Positions 1 to 5,687 of a stretch of DNA of 5,734 nt are shown here, in pieces. A program made the translations under genes and the position numbers. Below the pieces are notes generated by a model, which was not told the origin of the DNA, searched no databases, and was given only the letters and a program-made list of their open reading frames with translations. Numbering within the stretch: position 1 is the first letter of the stretch; each line of letters opens with the position of its first letter. This DNA comes from an uncultured Collinsella sp. (GTDB taxonomy: Bacteria; Actinomycetota; Coriobacteriia; Coriobacteriales; Coriobacteriaceae): NCBI GenBank assembly GCA_902490245.1, contig CABUDB010000117.1, forward strand, positions 1-5,734, written 5' to 3'.

Positions 1-50
1 CGCCGGATGTAATGGCGGCGGACGCACTCGAACCGCTGAAGCTTACATAG
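1..50 (+). CDS. Possible C-terminal end of a plus-strand gene entering from the left
   Basis: A plus-strand frame is open from the left edge (first full codon at 3) and ends at TAG 48-50. It gives the tail PDVMAADALEPLKLT. Sixteen codons are too few to assign a family, and in GC-rich DNA this much open frame is expected by chance. If real, the gene would converge on the ABC operon and the hairpin at 117-154 could serve both transcripts. The third-position bases are mixed rather than strongly G/C, which argues weakly against coding. Function unknown. Confidence 0.22.
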   Translation, partial: PDVMAADALEPLKLT

Positions 51-116
51 GAGCCCCGTGGACGGCGGTGTATTTCCTCCGCGCGCAGTTTCGCAGCGCA
101 GCGAGAATGTTTGAGC

Positions 117-154
117 ACGGAGGAGTTACCCCGCCGCCCCGGGGAACCCTCCGT
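117..154 (-). terminator. Bulged GC-rich hairpin after the ABC operon, probable terminator
   Basis: The arms are ACGGAGG (117-123), GTT (125-127) and CCCCG (129-133) on the left, and CGGGG (140-144), AAC (145-147) and CCTCCGT (148-154) on the right. They give 15 base pairs broken only by single unpaired A at 124 and 128, around a 6-nt loop. In the minus direction it begins 12 nt after the TAG of the last ABC gene, where a terminator is expected. The minus-strand sequence after it (GCTCAAACATTCTC) has no proper U-tract, so it may be a weak or factor-assisted terminator or an mRNA 3'-end stabiliser. The rest of 51-166 shows nothing else I can support. Confidence 0.6.
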
Positions 155-166
155 CAGTAATCGTTC

Positions 167-2086
167 CTACTCCAGCTCAAACGCACCCGTGTAGAGCTGG
201 TAGTAATACCCGCGCTTGGCGATCAGCTCGTCGTGGTTGCCGCGCTCGATGATGCGGCCGTGATCCAGACAGATGATCGCGTCGGAGTTGCGCACGGTGG
301 ACAGGCGGTGTGCGATGACAAACGTCGTGCGGCCCTCCATGAGCTTGTCCATGCCCGCCTGTACGATGGCCTCGGTGCGGGTGTCGATGGAGCTCGTGGC
401 CTCGTCCAGGATCATCGCCGGCGGATCGGCGACGGCGGCGCGTGCGATCGAAATTAGCTGACGCTGGCCCTGCGACAGTTGGGCGCCGTTGCCGGTGAGC
501 ATGGTGTCATAGCCGTCGGGCAGGCGTGTGATAAAGTCGTCCGCGCCGGCAAGCTTGGCCGCCGCGATGCACTCCTCGTCGGTGGCATCCAGGTTGCCGT
601 AGCGGATGTTATCCATCACGCTGCCGGTGAACAGGTTCACGTCCTGCAGCACCACGCCCAGCGAGCGGCGCAGATCGGCCTTGCGGATCTTGTTGACGTT
701 GATGCCGTCGTAGCGGATCTTGCCGTCGGCGATGTCATAGAAACGGTTGATGAGGTTGGTGATGGTCGTCTTACCGGCACCGGTGGCGCCGACAAACGCG
801 ACTTTCTGGCCCGGCTTGGCAAACACGGACACGCCGTGCAGTACCTCGTGGTCGGGCGTGTAGCCAAAGTCGACGTTGTCCATGACCAGGTCGCCGCGCA
901 GCGGTACGTACTCGATCTCGCCGGTTGCGCGGTGCGGGTGTTTCCATGCCCACATGCCGGTGTGGTGGTCGGCCTCCTCGAACTCCCAAGTCTCGGGGTT
1001 CACCTGCGCGTTGACGAGCGTCACGTAGCCTTCGTCGGCCTCGGGCTTCTCGTCGATGAGCTCAAAGATGCGGTCGGCGCCGGCGAGGCCCATGACCACG
1101 GCGTTGATCTGCTGCGAGATCTGGCCGATCTGTCCGCAGAACTGCTTGGTCATGTTGAGGAACGGCACCACGACGGCGATGGACAGCGCCATGCCCGAGA
1201 TGCTCAGGTTGGGCACGCCCAGCGCCAGGAAAATGCCGCCGGCAAGGGCCACCAGCACGTAGAGCAGGTTGCCCAGGTTCATAAGGATGGGCATGAGGAT
1301 GTTGGCGTACATGTTGGCCTTCTGGGAGACCTCGAAGAGCTTTTCGTTGCGCTCGTCAAAATCGGCCTCGGCGGCAGACTCGTGGCAGAACGCCTTGACG
1401 ACCTTCTGGCCGTTCATGACCTCCTCGATATGGCCCTCGACCACGCCAAGCTCGGTCTGCTGCGCAATGAAGAAGCGCGCGGAGTTGGATCCGAGCAGCT
1501 TGGTCATAAAGGTCATAAAGGCGACGCCGGCGATGATGACCAAGCACATCCACACGCTGTAGTACAGCATGATAAAGAACACCGTGACGATGATGATGAT
1601 CGTCATGAGCAGGTTGGGCAGCGACTGGCTGATCATCTGACGCAGCGTGTCGATGTCGTTGGTGTAGTGGCTCATGATATCGCCGCGCTGGTGCGTGTCG
1701 AAGTAGCGGATCGGCAGGTCCTGCATGCGGTTGAACATCATCTCGCGCAGCTTCTCGAGCGAGCCCTGCGTGACGATAGCCATGGCGCGGTTCCAGAAGA
1801 GCGAGGACAGGACGCCGACGCCGTAGATGCAGGCGAGGGTGGTCACGAGCTGCAGAATCTTGGGCTGTGCGGCTTCCCAATCGCCCGACTGCCACGATTC
1901 GCTAATAATCTGCAGGGCGCTCTGCAGGAAGGTCGCGCCGATGGAGTTGATGATGGCGCAGAGCACCACGCCGGCGACGACAAGGGGCAAAAGCACGGGA
2001 TAGAAGCCAAAGAGCGTCTTGATGAGGCGCGACATGGTACCGCCCTTACGGTTGAGCGCGCGCTCGGCGGTCGTTGCCTTACTCAT
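167..2086 (-). CDS. ABC exporter half-transporter, competent-ATPase subunit
   Basis: A 639-aa fusion of an exporter-type membrane domain and an ATPase domain, one half of a probable heterodimeric multidrug or lipid exporter in the cytoplasmic membrane. Six membrane segments are visible near residues 29-53, 79-101, 158-177, 178-197, 263-290 and 300-318. The ATPase domain starts near 395: A-loop Tyr409, Walker A GATGAGKTT (433-441), Q-loop Gln481, signature LSQGQ (537-541, noncanonical), Walker B ILDE with catalytic Glu562, and switch His593. An insertion of about 47 residues (348-394, with a WAWKHPH stretch) separates the two domains. The start ATG at 2084-2086 overlaps the preceding gene by 8 nt and has an AAGGAGG 8 nt upstream. 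An internal Met18 is a weaker alternative start. It is the last gene of the marR-ABC-ABC operon. The family is certain; the substrate cannot be read from sequence. Confidence 0.96.
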   Translation of the reverse strand: MSKATTAERALNRKGGTMSRLIKTLFGFYPVLLPLVVAGVVLCAIINSIGATFLQSALQIISESWQSGDWEAAQPKILQLVTTLACIYGVGVLSSLFWNRAMAIVTQGSLEKLREMMFNRMQDLPIRYFDTHQRGDIMSHYTNDIDTLRQMISQSLPNLLMTIIIIVTVFFIMLYYSVWMCLVIIAGVAFMTFMTKLLGSNSARFFIAQQTELGVVEGHIEEVMNGQKVVKAFCHESAAEADFDERNEKLFEVSQKANMYANILMPILMNLGNLLYVLVALAGGIFLALGVPNLSISGMALSIAVVVPFLNMTKQFCGQIGQISQQINAVVMGLAGADRIFELIDEKPEADEGYVTLVNAQVNPETWEFEEADHHTGMWAWKHPHRATGEIEYVPLRGDLVMDNVDFGYTPDHEVLHGVSVFAKPGQKVAFVGATGAGKTTITNLINRFYDIADGKIRYDGINVNKIRKADLRRSLGVVLQDVNLFTGSVMDNIRYGNLDATDEECIAAAKLAGADDFITRLPDGYDTMLTGNGAQLSQGQRQLISIARAAVADPPAMILDEATSSIDTRTEAIVQAGMDKLMEGRTTFVIAHRLSTVRNSDAIICLDHGRIIERGNHDELIAKRGYYYQLYTGAFELE

Positions 2087-3893
2087 GTGCCTCGCCTCCT
2101 TCCTGGGTCTGAGCTTGCGTTGCGGATGCCTCGGTGTCGGCCTCGACGGCCCCTTCGCCCTCGGCAGACATCTTGTTTTGCGAGGTAAAGGTCTCTCGGT
2201 AGATCTCGCTCGTCTTGAGCAGCTCTTCGTGGTTGCCGATCTGTGCGATGCGGCCGCCCTCCATGACGATGATGCGGTCTGCGTCCTGCACGGAGCTGAT
2301 GCGCTGGGCGATGATGATCTTGGTCGTGTTGGGCAGATAGCTTGCCAGCCCTGCGCGGATCTTGGCGTCGGTCTTGGTGTCGACGGCGCTGGTGGAGTCG
2401 TCCAGGATCAAGATCTTGGGGCGACGCAGCAGGGCGCGTGCAATGCACAGGCGCTGCTTCTGACCGCCCGAAACATTAGAGCCGCCCTGTTCGATCCAGG
2501 TGTCGTAGCCCTTGGGGAAACCGTCGACAAACTCGTCGGCGCAGGCCAGATGCGCTGCCTCGCGGACTTCCTCGTCGGTGGCGTTCGGGTCGCCCCAACG
2601 CAGGTTCTCGGCGATGGTGCCGCTAAACAGCACGTTTTTCTGCAGCACCATGGCGACCTGGTGACGCAGCGCGTCCAGGTCGTAGTCGCGCACGTCCACG
2701 CCGCCCACGCGCACAGCGCCTTCGGTGGTGTCGTACAGGCGGGCGATGAGGTTGACGAGCGTGGACTTGGCCGAGCCGGTGCCGCCGATGATGCCGATGG
2801 TCTCGCCGCTCGTAATGTGCAGGTCGATATCGTCGAGCGCCTGGCGCTTCGCATGCTTGGAATACTTAAAGCTCACGTGGTCAAAGTCGATGGAACCGTC
2901 GGCAACCTCGAGCACGGGCTCGGCGGGATCGGCGATCGTGGGCTCGGCGGCCAGCACCTCGGCAATGCGGTGTGCCGATTCGTCGGCCATGGTCACCATG
3001 ACAAAGATCATCGACAGCTGCATCAGGCTCATGAGAATCTGGAAACCATAGGTAAAGGTCGAGGAGAGCTGGCCTACGTCGAACAGCGTGCCCTGGCTCG
3101 TGATGATGAGCTTGGAGCCCAGGTAGATGATGACGACAAACGCGCCGTTGACGCAGATGTTCATCATGGGGTTGTTAAAGGCGAGCAGCTTCTCGGCGCG
3201 GGTGAAGTCCATCTGGACGTCGCGCGCGGCGGTCGCGAACTTCTCCTTCTCAAAGTCTTCGCGCACATAGCTCTTGACCACGCGCATGCCGGTGACGTTT
3301 TCCTCAACGGACTCGTTAAGGGCATCATACTTGTGGAACACGCGCGAGAAGATGGGGCGCACCTTAAAGATGATAAAGAACAGTCCAAAGCCCAGCAGCG
3401 GAATGATGACCAGGTAGACCATGGCGACGCTGCCGCCCATGATAAACGCCATGGTAAAGGCGAAGATCAATACCAGCGGCGCGCGCACGGCGATACGGAT
3501 GATCATCATAAAGGCCTGCTGCACGTTGTTGATATCGGTGGTCAGGCGCGTGACGAGCGAGGAGCTCGAGAACTCATCGATGTTGGCAAAGCTGAACGTC
3601 TGGATCTTGTAGAACAGGTCGTGACGCAGGTTCTTGGCGAATCCGCAGCTCGCATGGCTGCAGGTGACACCAGCCGCGGCGCCAAAAGCAAGCGACGTCA
3701 GCGCGATGAGCACCAAAAAGCCTGCGGTGGGAAGCATCTCGGCTACGGTGGCGCCGTCTTTGATAGCGTCGATCAGGTTGGCGGTGATAAATGGAATCAG
3801 CATCTCGCAGAGCACCTCGCCAAGCACGAGCAACGGCGTGGCAACGGTGACTTTCATATAGTCGCGGATGCTGCCCATGAGGGTTTTAATCAT
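2079..3893 (-). CDS. ABC exporter half-transporter, degenerate-ATPase subunit
   Basis: A 604-aa membrane-ATPase fusion, partner of the following gene. Six membrane segments lie near residues 14-38, 53-76, 126-151, 155-177, 240-264 and 280-303. The ATPase domain starts near 333: A-loop Tyr344, Walker A GGTGSAKST (370-378, with Ala for the Gly before Lys376), Q-loop Gln418, signature VSGGQ (474-478), Walker B LILDDSTSAVD with Asp499 where the catalytic Glu normally sits, and Gln530 where the switch His normally sits. In heterodimeric exporters such as TM287/288 and BmrCD, this pattern marks the subunit with the low-activity ATP site. The last 34 residues (571-604) form an acidic, Ala/Gln/Glu-rich tail that is probably disordered. 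The ATG at 3891-3893 overlaps the marR stop by 8 nt and has GGGAGG 6 nt upstream. The substrate is unknown. Confidence 0.96.
   Translation of the reverse strand: MIKTLMGSIRDYMKVTVATPLLVLGEVLCEMLIPFITANLIDAIKDGATVAEMLPTAGFLVLIALTSLAFGAAAGVTCSHASCGFAKNLRHDLFYKIQTFSFANIDEFSSSSLVTRLTTDINNVQQAFMMIIRIAVRAPLVLIFAFTMAFIMGGSVAMVYLVIIPLLGFGLFFIIFKVRPIFSRVFHKYDALNESVEENVTGMRVVKSYVREDFEKEKFATAARDVQMDFTRAEKLLAFNNPMMNICVNGAFVVIIYLGSKLIITSQGTLFDVGQLSSTFTYGFQILMSLMQLSMIFVMVTMADESAHRIAEVLAAEPTIADPAEPVLEVADGSIDFDHVSFKYSKHAKRQALDDIDLHITSGETIGIIGGTGSAKSTLVNLIARLYDTTEGAVRVGGVDVRDYDLDALRHQVAMVLQKNVLFSGTIAENLRWGDPNATDEEVREAAHLACADEFVDGFPKGYDTWIEQGGSNVSGGQKQRLCIARALLRRPKILILDDSTSAVDTKTDAKIRAGLASYLPNTTKIIIAQRISSVQDADRIIVMEGGRIAQIGNHEELLKTSEIYRETFTSQNKMSAEGEGAVEADTEASATQAQTQEGGEAHE
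2095..2101 (-). promoter_or_regulatory. Ribosome binding site of the downstream ABC gene
   Basis: Plus-strand CCTCCTT reads AAGGAGG on the minus strand, 8 nt before the ATG at 2084-2086. It lies inside the last codons of the upstream ABC gene and decides the start in favour of this ATG over the internal Met18, which has only a weak purine run. Confidence 0.8.
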
Positions 3894-4392
3894 CCAGTTC
3901 CTCCCAGGTTACGCGGATTTTATCGAGCATTTCGGCGAGGTCCTCGCGCTCGTCATGGGTGAGCGCGCTAAAGGCCTGCTCTCTAAAGCGAATGCGGGCC
4001 GCCTGGTCGATGCGGGCGTTTTCTCGGCCGGTTTCGGTCAGGCGAATGGTGAGTTGCCGTCGATCCTTGGGGTTACGGCTGCGCTCGATGAGGCCGTTGA
4101 GCTCGAGCTTGGACAGGATCTCGGAAAGCGATCCCGGCTTGAGGTCAAAGTGCATGCCGAGCTCCTGCTGCGACATCTCGCCGCCAGGTTGCTTGGCCAG
4201 CAGGCAGATGATGGGCGCCTTGCCGGATACGCCTCCGCCATGAAAGTGCATGTAATGGCCGCAAAAGCCCAGGCCACTCAGGATGCGCTTGGCGAGTTTG
4301 TCTTCGGCGCTGACCGCTTCGGGTACATCCGCCGGCTGTGACGGGTCGCCACCGGGTTCGTGCGAACAAAGGCTAAGAGGTTCATCGCACAT
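3886..4392 (-). CDS. MarR-family winged-helix regulator of the ABC exporter operon
   Basis: A 168-aa predicted DNA-binding protein, slightly longer than typical MarR proteins (about 140-150 aa) because of an N-terminal extension of some 30 residues. The winged helix spans about residues 58-122: the MSQQELGMHFDL helix (73-84), the recognition helix around PGSLSEILSKLE (86-97), and the wing with the family-typical RSRNPKDRRQ run (104-113) followed by LTETG. The C-terminal helix (about 124-165) would complete the dimer interface. A Cys/His-rich stretch, CGHYMHFHGGG (44-54), lies just before the winged helix. An in-frame TAA two codons upstream of ATG 4390-4392 means the gene cannot start earlier. 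It is the first gene of the operon and overlaps the ABC gene by 8 nt, so it most likely represses itself and the exporter. The inducing ligand is unknown. Confidence 0.93.
   Translation of the reverse strand: MCDEPLSLCSHEPGGDPSQPADVPEAVSAEDKLAKRILSGLGFCGHYMHFHGGGVSGKAPIICLLAKQPGGEMSQQELGMHFDLKPGSLSEILSKLELNGLIERSRNPKDRRQLTIRLTETGRENARIDQAARIRFREQAFSALTHDEREDLAEMLDKIRVTWEELDD
3900..3905 (-). promoter_or_regulatory. Ribosome binding site of the upstream ABC gene
   Basis: Plus-strand CCTCCC reads GGGAGG on the minus strand, 6 nt before the ATG at 3891-3893. It lies within the 3' end of the marR gene and supports this start together with the 8-nt overlap. Confidence 0.75.
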
Positions 4393-4404
4393 GAATTAGT
4401 GCCG

Positions 4405-4411
4405 CTCCTTT
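4405..4411 (-). promoter_or_regulatory. Ribosome binding site of marR, with long spacing
   Basis: Plus-strand CTCCTTT reads AAAGGAG on the minus strand, but 12 nt lie between it and the ATG, more than the usual 5-9. No other in-frame start is closer. The regulator may therefore be translated less efficiently than the exporter genes, whose sites are better spaced. Confidence 0.6.
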
Positions 4412-4413
4412 CT

Positions 4414-4449
4414 TTAGTTAGGTAGAGGAATTGTTTTGTGCCTAACTAA
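4414..4449. promoter_or_regulatory. 9-bp inverted repeat, probable MarR operator
   Basis: TTAGTTAGG (4414-4422) and CCTAACTAA (4441-4449) are exact reverse complements, separated by 18 nt. The right arm overlaps the -10 box of the minus-strand promoter, and the left arm falls in the early transcribed leader of marR. A protein bound here would block polymerase, which fits autorepression by the MarR protein. The 27-bp distance between arms is wider than a single MarR dimer site, so each arm may belong to a separate dimer site. In the RNA the arms could also pair as a leader hairpin. Confidence 0.6.
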
Positions 4450-4476
4450 TTTAGGAGCGTGAGAAATCAATGTCAA
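4448..4476 (-). promoter_or_regulatory. Promoter of the marR-ABC operon
   Basis: On the minus strand there is a perfect -35 box TTGACA (plus TGTCAA, 4471-4476), a 17-nt spacer, and -10 TAAATT (plus AATTTA, 4448-4453; 4 of 6 consensus bases). Transcription would start near 4441, giving a leader of about 50 nt before the marR ATG. The exact -35 with ideal spacing makes this a credible housekeeping-sigma promoter, and the inverted repeat over its -10 suggests it is repressed. Confidence 0.7.
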
Positions 4477-4493
4477 GGTACCAAACTTATTAA

Positions 4494-4521
4494 GTTACGG
4501 CGTTTTACCAAACGCCGTAAC
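4494..4521. repeat. Perfect 12-bp palindrome with 4-nt loop in the divergent region
   Basis: GTTACGGCGTTT (4494-4505) and AAACGCCGTAAC (4510-4521) pair without mismatch around TACC. The element lies about 18 nt upstream of the marR -35 box and about 86 nt before the kinase ATG. No T-run follows on the plus strand, and only TTAATAAGTTT follows on the minus strand, so it is not a standard terminator. It could be an operator for a second regulator, a leader hairpin of the kinase mRNA if that transcript starts further upstream, or a dispersed intergenic repeat. Its role is unknown. Confidence 0.6.
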
Positions 4522-4552
4522 CGCTCGACTCCGCTCGCAACGTTCCCTGCGC

Positions 4553-4558
4553 TACACT
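4553..4558 (+). promoter_or_regulatory. Weak candidate -10 box for the kinase gene
   Basis: TACACT matches 4 of 6 bases of the -10 consensus and lies 49 nt before the kinase ATG. No recognisable -35 box sits 16-18 nt upstream; TCGACT at 4525-4530 would need a 22-nt spacer. Start would be near 4565. This is the best plus-strand candidate in 4393-4607, but it is weak. Confidence 0.25.
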
Positions 4559-4596
4559 TAGTCGCACTGTGGCGCTGCGCGCCGCGCCCGAAACAA

Positions 4597-4601
4597 GGGA
4601 G
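4597..4601 (+). promoter_or_regulatory. Ribosome binding site of the kinase gene
   Basis: GGGAG, within AAGGGAG, lies 6 nt before the ATG at 4608-4610. It decides the start against the in-frame GTG at 4569, which has no such site and would add 13 residues not expected in the family. Confidence 0.8.
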
Positions 4602-4607
4602 ACCCTC

Positions 4608-5432
4608 ATGAAGAACACTCAGCTGCTGCTGATTAACGATATGTGCGGTTACGGCAAGGTCGCGCTTTCCGCCATGCTGCCGGTGCTGTCGCACATGGGC
4701 TACCGTATCCATAACCTGCCGACGGCGCTCGTTTCCGACACGCTCAACTACCCCAAGTTCTACATCCACGACACCACGGAGTACGTGCGTCAGAGTCTTG
4801 CCATCTGGGAGGAGCTCGGCTTTGAGTTCGACGCCATCTCGACCGGCTTTATCGTGACCGAGGAAGAGACGCGCACCATCTCGGACTTTTGCCACCGCCG
4901 CGCGCAAAAGGGCACCAAGGTGTTCGTCGACCCCATCATGGGCGACAACGGCAAGCTCTATGCGGGCGTGCCCGAGTCCACGATTGGCCTTATGCGGCAT
5001 CTTCTGGAGTGCGCAGACTACGCGGTGCCTAACTATACCGAGGCGTGCCTGCTTGCCGATAGGCCTATTGCCGAGGAAATTACGCCCGATGAGGGCCGCG
5101 CCCTTGTGGACGCCGTGCGCGAGCTGGGTGCCAAGTCGGTGGTCATTACGAGCGCCGTGGTCAATGGCACGAACGCGGTTATCGGTTACGACCATGTAGC
5201 GGGGGAGTACTTTATGATTCCCTTTGAGCTCATTCCGGTCTATTTCCCGGGCACGGGCGACACGTTCTCGGCGGTGCTCGTCGGCCGCGTTATGGCAGGT
5301 TGGAGTCTGCAGCGCGCGACGTCCGATGCCATGCGTGTGGTGGCTGAGCTTATCGAGCGCAATGCCGACCAGGAGGACAAGTCGGCCGGCCTTCCCATCG
5401 AAGCCTGCCTGGATGTGATTGACCATGAGTAA
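4608..5432 (+). CDS. Pyridoxamine/pyridoxal kinase-like protein (ribokinase fold)
   Basis: A 274-aa protein of the PfkB/ribokinase superfamily, close in length and motifs to the PdxK/PdxY and pyridoxamine kinase group. These enzymes use ATP to phosphorylate the 5'-hydroxyl of B6 vitamers in cytoplasmic cofactor salvage. Visible features are the N-terminal substrate-side segment NDMCGYGKVALSAMLPVLS (10-28), VDPIMGDNG (107-115), PNYTEA (141-146), which carries the conserved Asn and Glu near the nucleotide and metal site, and GTGDTFSA (215-222), which forms the anion hole with probable catalytic base Asp218. No key residue is missing. The gene diverges from the MarR-ABC operon and overlaps the next gene by 8 nt, so those two are probably co-transcribed. 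Related kinases such as ThiD share the fold, but the N-terminal and central motifs favour the B6 group. Preference among B6 vitamers cannot be read from sequence. Confidence 0.9.
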   Translation: MKNTQLLLINDMCGYGKVALSAMLPVLSHMGYRIHNLPTALVSDTLNYPKFYIHDTTEYVRQSLAIWEELGFEFDAISTGFIVTEEETRTISDFCHRRAQKGTKVFVDPIMGDNGKLYAGVPESTIGLMRHLLECADYAVPNYTEACLLADRPIAEEITPDEGRALVDAVRELGAKSVVITSAVVNGTNAVIGYDHVAGEYFMIPFELIPVYFPGTGDTFSAVLVGRVMAGWSLQRATSDAMRVVAELIERNADQEDKSAGLPIEACLDVIDHE

Positions 5433-5687
5433 CGCTGGCGAGGGCGGCGCCAAGCCTGCGGGCGGGGGCAAGCCGCTCGGCGCGCCGCGGGGCAAACGTC
5501 CGCGTATCCGCGTGAGCTGCGTGGACCAGCTGGGAACGTGCCGCTGCCATCATGGTCACAAGCCGGGCGACGTTTTTGACTTCGACCGAGACCGCGGCAA
5601 GATGTGCGCCATGGCCTGCCATGTGGGCTTTCCCTATATCGATATCCTGCGCTATGGCGGAACCGTGCCTGGCAACGAGCCCGGCAC
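5425..5687 (+). CDS. TIGR04076-like small cysteine-rich protein, 3' end missing
   Basis: The ATG at 5425-5427 overlaps the end of the kinase gene in the string ATGAGTAA. No clear Shine-Dalgarno site precedes it, so it may rely on translational coupling. Eighty-seven full native codons remain before adapter begins at 5688; the next codon is mixed and the apparent stop at 5707-5709 is artificial. The first 27 residues are Gly/Pro/Lys-rich and probably disordered. The rest has the pattern I associate with TIGR04076: Cys39, Cys41 and GHKPGDVF (44-51), then GKMCAMACH (58-66), then PYIDILRYGGTVPG (70-83). Cys32, 39, 41, 61, 65 and several His could bind a metal, which is inference. No function is known to me. 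The native C-terminus, where related proteins usually have a little more sequence, is absent. Confidence 0.75.

Noticed and set aside
479..2188. A 569-codon plus-strand open frame opposite the downstream ABC gene
   Set aside because: It is antisense to a protein with every ABC motif, its translation is rich in His, Asp, Val and Gly with no recognisable domain, and long antisense frames are expected in GC-rich genes.
2019..3962. A 647-codon plus-strand open frame opposite the upstream ABC gene
   Set aside because: Same reasoning: it mirrors the codon structure of a certain gene, has low-complexity His/Asp/Val-rich translation, and has no credible ribosome site or promoter.
4569..4607. N-terminal extension of the kinase from GTG 4569
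   Set aside because: No ribosome site precedes GTG 4569, while ATG 4608 has GGGAG at 6 nt and begins with the family-typical short N-terminus.
4393..4607. A riboswitch or small RNA in the divergent region
   Set aside because: Only an inverted repeat, one promoter and one simple hairpin are visible. I recognise no conserved riboswitch core or thiamine/B6-type leader.
4473..5495. A 340-codon minus-strand open frame opposite the kinase
   Set aside because: It runs across the kinase gene and most of the divergent promoter region, including the palindrome and the kinase ribosome site, and shows no domain. It is a shadow of the real gene.
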